Source of the DNA: Candidatus Babeliales bacterium
GTDB lineage: Bacteria; Babelota; Babeliae; Babelales; JANWKD01
NCBI GenBank assembly: GCA_025451595.1
Contig: JANWKD010000064.1
Span: 1-6,983, forward strand
DNA: 6,983 bases
Direction of reading: 5' to 3'
This document shows positions 1-6,123 of this stretch, in pieces. Positions within the stretch are counted from its first letter, which is position 1, and each line of letters begins with the position of its first letter. The notes under the pieces are model-generated. The model was not told where the DNA came from and made no database searches. It was given only the letters and a program-made list of their open reading frames with translations. The position numbers and the translations under genes were made by a program.

Positions 1-1482
1 CCCACTTGTAAAACCGGCCCAGGAACACAAATTCAGACTGCGTATGTAATTCCTGGCAGTGGTGGTTCCGCAGGTGGACCGGCTTCTCCTACTTCAATCA
101 CCAATATGTTTGGCAACTCAGGATCAGCGGCGCAAGATCCGCAAGTTGCTCTTCTATTAGAAAAAGAAAGAACACGACAATTAGAAATGCAACTCAATCA
201 TGATAAAGAATTAGAAGATCGCCGAGGTCGCTGGGTCGGTGCCATGAAGGAGTATGAAACAAATGAAATTAATAAACGGCATCAAGAATCATTGAAACAA
301 CAAAAAGAACTTCAAGACGAACGGTTAAAAATAAAGCGAAACTTGCAAGAAGAGCATCACAAAGTGCTCAACACCCTTGAAGAAAAACGTGGCAAAGCTG
401 AACTAGAAAAAGAAAAAATAAGGCAACAAAACTTGCCACAAATGCTCCAGCACGATTTAGAAAAGACAACGTTGACTCATAAACAGTTTTTAGAAAAGCT
501 ATCGCACATTGGTAACGGCCTTTTAGAGTTTACTGGGGATAAACAACGCATGACGCAAACAGCTCTCGTAGCCACTGGTCTTGCGGTCGGGATCTACGGC
601 GCAAAACATGGTACAAAAGCTATTGCTGATGTAGCGTCTGCCTACTTATTAACGCCACCACTGGTCACCGACACGTCCCGCATTGGCTTGAACCAGATTA
701 TTCGCCATCCTATTGCTACTTTTTTCAAACCAACGGTTAAATTACCAGAACCGATTTATCCTATCGCATTACAAGACAAAATTAATACCTACATTCGTGC
801 AATTAAGTATCATAGACTTCACAACGAGCCCATTCGGCATGGTCTTTTATACGGTCCTCCCGGAACTGGTAAAACCTTGCTTGCCAAAACGATTGCGCTT
901 TCACTGGGAATGGATTATGCCATTGTACAAGGCGCACAAATTCGTGACTCAAAAGAATTGACCACAATCTTTGCATGGGGAAAAGCATCGAGAAAAGGGT
1001 GTGTCATTTTGTTTGATGAGATGGATGCTATCGCCACCAATCGATTACAAGCAAACTTGAGCGAAGAATCACGTAAACTACAAAGTACTCTGTACGCACT
1101 TACGGGCGATGATACCAATAAGACACTGGTGATGGGAACAACTAATCTTAAAGGGGTAATCGATCCCGCATGGGAAAGTCGCGCTGGACTCGTTCTGGAA
1201 TTTCCGTTACCAGATTTAGAAACTCGCATTAAACTATTGCAAGATAAGTTTAACCAATCAATCGTGAAACATGATTTAATCAAATGTACACCAGATATGA
1301 ATATTCACGAAGAAATTACCGAGATTGCAGAAAAAATTGAAGGTTTCTCGGGACGTGATATTCGAAACCTAACCTCTGCCTTTCTGGCTGAAGCGTATAG
1401 CGAAAAAGATCATACTATTACTACTCATCTTTTGCATAAGGTGGTACGTGATACTCTTGAACAAAAAAATAAATTGAAATAA
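1..1482 (+). CDS. ATAD3-like AAA+ ATPase with N-terminal coiled coil and membrane segment (5'-truncated by window edge)
   Basis: This AAA+ ATPase probably remodels or unfolds proteins at a membrane; the substrate is unknown. The frame is open from base 1, so the ATG at 106 is most likely internal and the true start lies upstream. Residues are counted from the first codon in the window (493 codons). Residues 15-45 are Gly/Ser/Pro-rich. About 50-145 form a Glu/Lys/Arg/Gln-rich coiled coil. About 186-201 are hydrophobic (TALVATGLAVGIYGA). TSRIGLNQIIRHPI follows. The ATPase core has Walker A GPPGTGKT (285-292), GMDYAIVQG, Walker B ILFDE ending at 339-340, sensor 1 Asn382, a likely arginine finger Arg394 in WESRAGLVLEF, and sensor 2 GFSGRD with Arg452. 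From memory of the family, this order and motifs such as GVYSAKN, ETSR, RHPI, SGMDYAIMTGG and GMSGREI match ATAD3, a mitochondrial inner-membrane ATPase of animals and plants. All catalytic residues seem intact. The next gene starts 23 bases downstream. The AAA+ call is near certain; the ATAD3 affinity is strong by motif order but no alignment was run. Confidence 0.93.
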   Translation, partial: PTCKTGPGTQIQTAYVIPGSGGSAGGPASPTSITNMFGNSGSAAQDPQVALLLEKERTRQLEMQLNHDKELEDRRGRWVGAMKEYETNEINKRHQESLKQQKELQDERLKIKRNLQEEHHKVLNTLEEKRGKAELEKEKIRQQNLPQMLQHDLEKTTLTHKQFLEKLSHIGNGLLEFTGDKQRMTQTALVATGLAVGIYGAKHGTKAIADVASAYLLTPPLVTDTSRIGLNQIIRHPIATFFKPTVKLPEPIYPIALQDKINTYIRAIKYHRLHNEPIRHGLLYGPPGTGKTLLAKTIALSLGMDYAIVQGAQIRDSKELTTIFAWGKASRKGCVILFDEMDAIATNRLQANLSEESRKLQSTLYALTGDDTNKTLVMGTTNLKGVIDPAWESRAGLVLEFPLPDLETRIKLLQDKFNQSIVKHDLIKCTPDMNIHEEITEIAEKIEGFSGRDIRNLTSAFLAEAYSEKDHTITTHLLHKVVRDTLEQKNKLK

Positions 1483-1505
1483 ATTACTGTAATGAAAGGA
1501 CTTCT

Positions 1506-2216
1506 ATGTTAATGAACATAATTCTTATTATCATTCTCTTGGCCGTTCAATGTACGCATCCGGTTGGCGTTGCCGACTATCTTGAAAGCGCACAAAATCG
1601 CTTCGATAAAAGTGCTGCGCAAAAAAATAACGCACAAACAAAAGAACAATCAACATCAAATCAAAAACCAACAGAAAAAAAAGAACCAATAATTGCACAG
1701 GAAAAAAAGTTCATAGGAAAACCAATTTTAGCAAAGCATAAACAATTTTCAGATCGTTGGTGGAAAGAGCTTTTTGGTAATTGCAAAGAATGTCCTAATT
1801 TTGCATATAAAGTTGATTGTAAAAAAATGCTTGAAACCAATAAAGTGTGGCAGGAAGTGGAAGTAATGAATGCAAAAGCCAAACAAATTGTTATGAGGAC
1901 GGCCTTAGATAATCTTCAAGCTAGGCAGTATGATAATCACGCATGTATTGTTGCGTGTGCTCTTTGTGCCGGTGGTGATCCAAATGAAAGAATGACCATT
2001 CCAGACTGTGAACATACCGCGCTGCACGCAGTAACAAGTATATATATGTCTCACAAAGGGTTGTTCTCGCTTGTACTCGAAAAAGGAGCTGACCCTGAAG
2101 CATTATGCATACCTGCTCATCCAAGAGAATTTACTCCGGATGAATGGAAGCCTATTTTAGAAGAATATATTAGTAAGAAAAAAATGAACCAAGAGCAAAA
2201 AAGCAATGCAGCATAA
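1506..2216 (+). CDS. Exported protein with C-terminal degenerate ankyrin repeats
   Basis: A 236-residue protein of unknown function. Residues 1-23 look like a signal peptide: a short N-terminus, the run IILIIILLAV, then a possible cleavage after GVA. About 39-65 is a Lys/Gln/Asn/Thr-rich low-complexity linker. About 82-110 is aromatic and Cys-containing (RWWKELFGNCKECPNF, then C105). About 140-205 reads as two weak ankyrin repeats: NHACIVACALCAGGDPN, then TALHAV followed by LFSLVLEKGADPEAL. Ankyrin repeats bind proteins, so a binding role is inferred. Eight Cys lie beyond the signal segment, which would fit disulfides or metal binding after export. The first ATG (1506) is chosen because AAAGGA at 1495-1500 sits five bases upstream; the ATG at 1512 would be spaced poorly. 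The start is 23 bases after the ATPase stop, so co-transcription is likely. The 3' end overlaps the next gene by 11 bases. Confidence 0.85.
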   Translation: MLMNIILIIILLAVQCTHPVGVADYLESAQNRFDKSAAQKNNAQTKEQSTSNQKPTEKKEPIIAQEKKFIGKPILAKHKQFSDRWWKELFGNCKECPNFAYKVDCKKMLETNKVWQEVEVMNAKAKQIVMRTALDNLQARQYDNHACIVACALCAGGDPNERMTIPDCEHTALHAVTSIYMSHKGLFSLVLEKGADPEALCIPAHPREFTPDEWKPILEEYISKKKMNQEQKSNAA

Positions 2217-2649
2217 CATTGGGTTAATCCCTTTTCTTAAACGGTATGGGAAAGTTTTATGTGCCCTTCTTTGCTTGACTACGTATTCCGACTGCTTTTT
2301 CAGTAACTGGTTTCGTGCAAAAAAATCAGTACAGTTTACTCAATCAGCGGAAAGTATAAAGGCTTGTCTGGAATTGTGTCAGATGGTTCATCAGTTAGTT
2401 AACTTAAAGCCACGTCATGCACAAACCAAAGACGAGATGATAAGAATGATTAAAGAATTTAAAGATGCACTCAAATTATGCATCGATATGGAATATGCTG
2501 CAGATAAAGATTGCACAGAGCAACAGTTAAAAAACTATAAAAAAGGGGAAGCTTTATTCTTAGAAGCGTATAAAGTAACGAAACTTCAATATGAGGAGTT
2601 CATGAAGCAGTATAAACTAGAAAATAATCCGAATATTGCAACTATCTAA
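2206..2649 (+). CDS. Small exported helical protein, unknown function
   Basis: I do not recognise this 147-residue protein. The N-terminus is basic (KRYGK) and followed by a hydrophobic stretch VLCALLCLTTYSDCFF (about 17-32), consistent with a signal peptide or a single membrane anchor. The rest looks mostly alpha-helical and charged. It has four Cys at 54, 58, 92 and 103 (KACLELC, KLCIDM, KDCTEQ) whose spacing could allow two disulfides between helices. No ankyrin motif or lipobox is apparent. The start at 2206 lies inside the end of the preceding gene (11-base overlap) with only a weak purine-rich AAGAG about 10 bases upstream, so translation is probably coupled to the upstream gene. No other start precedes the hydrophobic segment. 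It is co-oriented and tightly packed with the ankyrin genes, which suggests a shared process. It is likely a real gene; the function is open. Confidence 0.78.
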   Translation: MQHNIGLIPFLKRYGKVLCALLCLTTYSDCFFSNWFRAKKSVQFTQSAESIKACLELCQMVHQLVNLKPRHAQTKDEMIRMIKEFKDALKLCIDMEYAADKDCTEQQLKNYKKGEALFLEAYKVTKLQYEEFMKQYKLENNPNIATI

Positions 2650-2657
2650 AGGAAGCT

Positions 2658-3545
2658 ATGAAAAAAAGAATGCTAAAGGCTATTTTACTAACTTATTCGA
2701 TTTTAATTTCTACCGCGCATGGAATGACACAGAATACTAAACTGGTCTGTTTATATAGCAAGAAATTAAATGAAACTCAAAAAAAACATACTGCACTGCT
2801 ATTTGATCAAGCCGAAAAACGATCAAGTGAGATAAAAGAGCTTAATGGGTTAATAGATAACGGTGCTCTTACGCATAGCTATCGCGATACACACAAGAGC
2901 AGCTTATTATTGGTTGCAAGCGAACACGGCAATCTTGCTATGGTTCGGTGGTTATTACAAAAGGGTTTTAAAATAGATTTAAACAGATCCTTGTATTACA
3001 GTGTTTCAGCGAATATTCATAATGAAGCTGATTTTAATGAAATTTCAGAGGAATTAATTAAACACGGCGCTGATATTAATGCAGGAAACGGCGAAATATT
3101 CCGCTGGGTAATCTCACGAGGCAATGAAAGACTGTTTAACATTTTCACACAAAACCCTTCTTTAGACGTGTATGCCAAAAACCAATATTTTGGTGAAACT
3201 GCTTTAAATGAGGCTGTTCAATATGGCCGCACCTTAATGTTTGACAGATTAGTAATTATGCATAAAAACCCAATAACGCAAAATGAAAAAGATTTTTGTT
3301 TAAAACGTGCCGCATTAGAAGGTCATTTAGTTATAGTCAAAAAGCTACTCGTATTAGGCGCGTCAATGTACAGTGGCGCCTATGCCGGAGATAAATTGGG
3401 CGAGGCATGGCGACTCGCAAGAGATCGTGGCCATACTCAGATCACCGCTTGGTTTGAAAAAGTCTATGAACAGGATGTTAAAAATAAAAAACCGGAAGCA
3501 GTCGATAGCCTGTATTATATATGGAAAAGCAAAGGTTTATCATGA
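2658..3545 (+). CDS. Exported ankyrin-repeat protein, paralogue A
   Basis: A 295-residue ankyrin protein, probably exported and acting by protein binding. Residues 1-22 form a signal peptide (KKRMLK, hydrophobic LLTYSILIS, cleavage probably after AHG, before Met23). Ankyrin-like units follow: about 59-75 (LNGLIDNGAL), 80-104 (LLLVASEHGNLAMVRWLL), 111-145 (ending LIKHGADINAGNG), 146-175 (VISRGNERLFNIF), 179-205 (ETALNEAVQYGRTLMFDRL), 214-243 (RAALEGHLVIVKKLLVLGAS) and 246-268 (LGEAWRLARDRGH). Several are divergent and lack the TPLH signature. A polar tail (269-295, VYEQDVKNKKPEAV) follows the repeats and is almost shared with paralogue B. The start is supported by AAAGGAAG immediately upstream (2648-2655), which overlaps the previous stop codon. 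The stop overlaps the next start as ATGA, so A and B are probably translationally coupled. The ankyrin call is firm; location and target are inferred. Confidence 0.92.
   Translation: MKKRMLKAILLTYSILISTAHGMTQNTKLVCLYSKKLNETQKKHTALLFDQAEKRSSEIKELNGLIDNGALTHSYRDTHKSSLLLVASEHGNLAMVRWLLQKGFKIDLNRSLYYSVSANIHNEADFNEISEELIKHGADINAGNGEIFRWVISRGNERLFNIFTQNPSLDVYAKNQYFGETALNEAVQYGRTLMFDRLVIMHKNPITQNEKDFCLKRAALEGHLVIVKKLLVLGASMYSGAYAGDKLGEAWRLARDRGHTQITAWFEKVYEQDVKNKKPEAVDSLYYIWKSKGLS
3531..3535 (+). promoter_or_regulatory. Shine-Dalgarno site of ankyrin paralogue B
   Basis: AAAGG six bases before ATG 3542. It supports that start over the upstream in-frame ATG 3521, which would place an extra seven residues before the signal peptide. 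The site lies inside the last codons of paralogue A, so ribosomes finishing A could restart on B. Confidence 0.65.
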
Positions 3546-4429
3546 AGCTACTATATTCAATTCTGATCGCAGTAACCCCTATTTGTTTTACAGCAAACGC
3601 AATGCGCATCAGCAAATTAGTACCTTTATGGAAGCAAAGTATTGCTCAAAAAAAATTTAGTGAAGAATTATTGTTTCAAGCAGAGCAAAAAACAAGTGAT
3701 AAAAGTGAACTAAATCTATTAATAAAAAATGGTGGGTTGATTAATACGTGCGGTGGTACGTATGACCAAGGCCTACTTGTTCTTGCATCAGAAAATGGCA
3801 ATCTTCCTATGGTTCAATGGTTATTGCAAAATAATTTTACAGAAGAAACAAATAAGGCTTTACATTATAGCATTATATCCAATATAAATAATGAAAAAAA
3901 TCGTAATGAAATCTCCGAACTTCTTATTGATCATGGCGCCGATGTAAATGTTAGCAGTGGAAGCGCATTCCGTTGGATAATCTTAAAGGGTAATGAACAA
4001 CTGTTTAGTAAATTTGTTGAGCATCCTTCTTTAAATATTCATGTTAAAGGAGCCTTTGGAGAAAATGCCTTAGAAGAATGCGTTGAAAATGGCCGAATAT
4101 TAATGTTTGAAAAGCTATTAAATATGCACGGCCACTTGCCGCAAGAATACAAAGATAGTTGTTTAGTCGCTGCTGCATCAAAAAATCAAATTGTTATGGT
4201 AAAAAAGCTACTAGCATTAGGCGCTTCAATATATTATAAAACTGATGCTGGAGATAAACTAGGCGAGGCGTGGCGACTTGCACAATATTATAACTATACA
4301 AAAATCGTTGACTTATTTGACAGCGTTTATGAGCAAGATGTTAAAAACAAAAAGCCGGAAGCAGTGAATAGTTTGTATTATAAATGCAGAAATAATTGCT
4401 CAAAAAATATAATGAACCCCATAATCTAG
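3542..4429 (+). CDS. Exported ankyrin-repeat protein, paralogue B
   Basis: A 295-residue paralogue of the gene just upstream, identical in length. The signal peptide is MKLLYSILIAVTPICFTANA, with likely cleavage before Met21. Ankyrin-like units: about 57-68 (LNLLIKNGGL), 77-98 (LLVLASENGNLPMVQWLL), 106-139 (ALHYSI...LLIDHGADVNVSSG), 142-168, 173-195 (ENALEECVENGRILMFEKLL), 207-230 (CLVAAASKNQIVMVKKLLAL) and 237-260 (GDKLGEAWRLAQYY). The tail VYEQDVKNKKPEAV at 262-275 matches paralogue A, then diverges into KCRNNCSKNI. I chose ATG 3542 over the in-frame ATG at 3521: it begins directly at the signal peptide, has AAAGG six bases upstream, and overlaps the preceding TGA as ATGA. Protein binding by the repeats is family knowledge. 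Export to the periplasm, surface or host is inferred. The target is unknown. Confidence 0.92.
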   Translation: MKLLYSILIAVTPICFTANAMRISKLVPLWKQSIAQKKFSEELLFQAEQKTSDKSELNLLIKNGGLINTCGGTYDQGLLVLASENGNLPMVQWLLQNNFTEETNKALHYSIISNINNEKNRNEISELLIDHGADVNVSSGSAFRWIILKGNEQLFSKFVEHPSLNIHVKGAFGENALEECVENGRILMFEKLLNMHGHLPQEYKDSCLVAAASKNQIVMVKKLLALGASIYYKTDAGDKLGEAWRLAQYYNYTKIVDLFDSVYEQDVKNKKPEAVNSLYYKCRNNCSKNIMNPII

Positions 4430-4451
4430 CCCACTAGCAAAAAGGTTAATT

Positions 4452-5108
4452 ATGATAAAGAAAAGATTTAGTGCTGGATTTTTAGAATTCGACCCGTATA
4501 TTAGGATTTTTACGATGCCTATTTTATTATATTTATTTTTTATACCATTCTGTATTCAGGCAATGTATGATGTAGGCCAATTGCAATGCGCAGAAAGCTC
4601 TGCCCACAAAAAAACAAATGGTTTTCAAGGATGCATCAATAAACAAACATGTGGTCAATATGGCTTTTATACCCAGCCATTTTCAGATGAAGGGTTATGC
4701 GAAAAATGCGAATTTAAGCAACTTCCAGAACGATTTGCATTTTGTAACTATTGTAGGACACCTAACAAAAATCTTAATATTGTATTGTGTATGAATTGTG
4801 CAACAAATATTGAAAAATTTTTAGTAAAAAGTGTGAAAGTAAATGAAGATTATAAGCACATCAATACATTAGAGATAGGCGCCGGTAGCTATTTATCTAA
4901 ATTAAATAAATCCTGTTCTATTGATTTACTACCAAGTGAAATTCTCGTCGAACCAACTGATAAAAAATTTATCCTTAGTTATGATGAAGCAAAACAGCAT
5001 ATTGCCTACATCTGCAAAAAATATAACATTATTCATCCAAAGCCCCAAGATGATCCTAAATCTAAATTTGACTTTAAGCCATCGGTGGGTAATGGATGGT
5101 ATCGTTAG
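4452..5108 (+). CDS. Exported Cys-rich, putative zinc-binding protein
   Basis: A 218-residue protein I do not recognise as a whole. A hydrophobic signal segment PILLYLFFIPFCIQA (23-37) is followed by Met38. The mature part has C61 and C67, then three CxxC pairs at 83/86, 98/101 and 113/116 (CEKC, CNYC, CMNC) repeating exactly every 15 residues. This strongly suggests metal, probably zinc, coordination. The stretch 67-86, with C, GFY, P and GLCEKC, loosely resembles an A20-type zinc finger, though the Cys spacings (x5 and x15) are longer than usual. The remainder is polar and ends in SVGNGWYR. Two starts compete. ATG 4452 has AAAGG six bases upstream and leaves a 21-residue N-terminal extension. 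ATG 4515 begins right at the signal peptide with AGGA eight bases upstream, and a decayed copy near 6127 is homologous from that point. I give the longer form; 4515 is quite possible. The gene lies between ankyrin paralogues B and C. Confidence 0.82.
   Translation: MIKKRFSAGFLEFDPYIRIFTMPILLYLFFIPFCIQAMYDVGQLQCAESSAHKKTNGFQGCINKQTCGQYGFYTQPFSDEGLCEKCEFKQLPERFAFCNYCRTPNKNLNIVLCMNCATNIEKFLVKSVKVNEDYKHINTLEIGAGSYLSKLNKSCSIDLLPSEILVEPTDKKFILSYDEAKQHIAYICKKYNIIHPKPQDDPKSKFDFKPSVGNGWYR
4503..4506 (+). promoter_or_regulatory. Possible internal Shine-Dalgarno for alternative start at 4515
   Basis: AGGA lies eight bases before the in-frame ATG 4515, which begins exactly at the hydrophobic signal segment. 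The decayed copy downstream keeps an equivalent AGGG at 6115-6118 before its own ATGs. That conservation suggests this was the ancestral ribosome-binding site of the gene, although the AAAGG at 4441-4445 for ATG 4452 is the stronger match. Confidence 0.4.
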
Positions 5109-5148
5109 ATCGCTGTTTTACGATGCGACAACATATTTTTTTAAAGAA

Positions 5149-5154
5149 AAAGGA
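5149..5154 (+). promoter_or_regulatory. Shine-Dalgarno site of ankyrin paralogue C
   Basis: AAAGGA sits four bases before ATG 5159. It decides the start in favour of 5159 over the upstream in-frame ATG 5096. Confidence 0.65.
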
Positions 5155-5158
5155 CATA

Positions 5159-6094
5159 ATGAAGCAACTCTACTTAATTCTGGTCATAGTAACCCATATT
5201 TGTTTTACAGCGACCGCAATGAGTAACAAATTGGTTCCTATAGAAGAACAAACAGGCACCCAAAAAAAATATAGTAAACTATTATTAAAAGAAACAAAAA
5301 CATACAAACTAAGCAAAAAGAAACATCTTGATGAACTCCTTACTCAAGGAGCAAATCTATATACTGCTAGTAAAAAATATCGACTAAGCCTACTCGTTCA
5401 TGCCTCCACAAGTGGTAATGTTACCATGGTAACCTGGTTATTGAATAAGGCCTTATTTGACCAATCTAATAAAAATGAAGCTCTCTATTGTGCAGTTCTT
5501 GGAAGTGCCGCTGAAGAAACTTTGTATAATGGCATTGCAAAGGCCCTTATACAAGCTGGTGCCGATGTAAATGCGCACAACGGCCTCACATTTCGCACTG
5601 TGATAGCTGAAGGTAATAAAAAGCTTTTTGATATATTTGTCTCCCAACCAACACTTGATATCAACTGCAAAGATTCAGAAGACCAGACACCGTTAGATTA
5701 CACCGTCAAATACGGCCAATTAACTATGTTTAATATATTATTAAGAATAAAAGGGTCTATCGGCCAACGAGAAAAGGATACGTTACTGTATAATGCCGCT
5801 TTCTATAACCAAAAATATATGGTAAAAAAATTACTTTCATTAGGCGCTTCAATCTATAGTGATTATTTTTCAGGAGCCGAAGGCAATGCTTGGAAAGTAG
5901 CCATAGCACGTAATTATAACGATATCGTACATATTTTTTCCATGATCCATCAAAGAAATATTGCAAACAATAAGATAGGCAAACAACCGTTACGAGATGA
6001 AAAAAAGAAGTCGAGCTCAGAAACAGAACTTAAAAAAACATTTTTTAGTCCCCAACCAGTGGGTATTATGACCCTTGGCAATATAATTAAATAA
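5159..6094 (+). CDS. Exported ankyrin-repeat protein, paralogue C
   Basis: A 311-residue third member of the ankyrin family. The signal peptide MKQLYLILVIVTHICFTATA, with likely cleavage before Met21, is 15/21 identical to that of B when Met21 is included. Ankyrin-like units: about 56-68 (LDELLTQGANLY), 76-98 (LSLLVHASTSGNVTMVTWLL), 107-141 (ending LIQAGADVNAHNG), 144-170 (ending PTLDINCK), 174-197 (EDQTPLDYTVKYGQLTMFNILL, the most canonical), 208-232 (LYNAAFYNQKYMVKKLLSLGAS) and 241-262 (GNAWKVAIARNYNDIVHIF). The conserved tail of A and B is replaced by a Lys/Ser-rich extension (271-311). Repeats imply protein binding; the partner is unknown. ATG 5159 is chosen because AAAGGA is four bases upstream and the signal peptide starts there. 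The in-frame ATG at 5096 would add 21 non-hydrophobic residues and overlap the preceding gene. The start is 50 bases after the Cys-rich gene. Confidence 0.92.
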   Translation: MKQLYLILVIVTHICFTATAMSNKLVPIEEQTGTQKKYSKLLLKETKTYKLSKKKHLDELLTQGANLYTASKKYRLSLLVHASTSGNVTMVTWLLNKALFDQSNKNEALYCAVLGSAAEETLYNGIAKALIQAGADVNAHNGLTFRTVIAEGNKKLFDIFVSQPTLDINCKDSEDQTPLDYTVKYGQLTMFNILLRIKGSIGQREKDTLLYNAAFYNQKYMVKKLLSLGASIYSDYFSGAEGNAWKVAIARNYNDIVHIFSMIHQRNIANNKIGKQPLRDEKKKSSSETELKKTFFSPQPVGIMTLGNIIK

Positions 6095-6123
6095 TATCGC
6101 TCATTATCAATTATAGGGTTTTC

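Noticed and set aside
713..1283. Frames in other registers and on the minus strand across the ATPase core (713-961, 803-988, 915-1283).
   Set aside because: They lie inside an unambiguous AAA+ coding region with intact motifs and show no independent start signals.
1506..1575. Lipoprotein signal in the 236-residue exported protein (hydrophobic run followed by Cys16).
   Set aside because: The residues before the Cys are AVQ, which do not fit a lipobox (small residues at -1 and usually -2), so an ordinary signal peptide is more likely.
1661..2124. Minus-strand frames across the 236-residue exported protein (1661-1882, 1921-2124).
   Set aside because: They have no start signals and are antisense to a gene supported by its ribosome-binding site, signal peptide and ankyrin motifs.
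3521..3541. Earlier in-frame ATG for ankyrin paralogue B.
   Set aside because: It lacks a proper ribosome-binding site and would place MEKQRFI before a normal signal peptide that starts at 3542 with AAAGG upstream.
3373..3660. An alternative-frame + strand frame whose translation near 3540-3600 resembles one at 5157-5220 (both contain SNPYLFYS).
   Set aside because: The resemblance comes from base-level similarity of the signal peptide regions of ankyrin genes B and C read out of frame. The rest of the two frames is unrelated, and both lie across real genes.
5096..5158. Earlier in-frame ATG for ankyrin paralogue C.
   Set aside because: It overlaps the preceding gene, adds 21 polar residues before the signal peptide and lacks a ribosome-binding site; 5159 has AAAGGA.
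4921..5226. Alternative-frame + strand frame of 101 codons spanning the end of the Cys-rich gene and the start of ankyrin C.
   Set aside because: It overlaps two better supported genes and has no ribosome-binding site. Its similarity to the 3373-3660 frame is explained by the duplication.
5453..5966. Minus-strand frames across ankyrin paralogue C (5453-5647, 5485-5670, 5757-5966).
   Set aside because: They are antisense shadows of a gene with clear repeats and paralogues.
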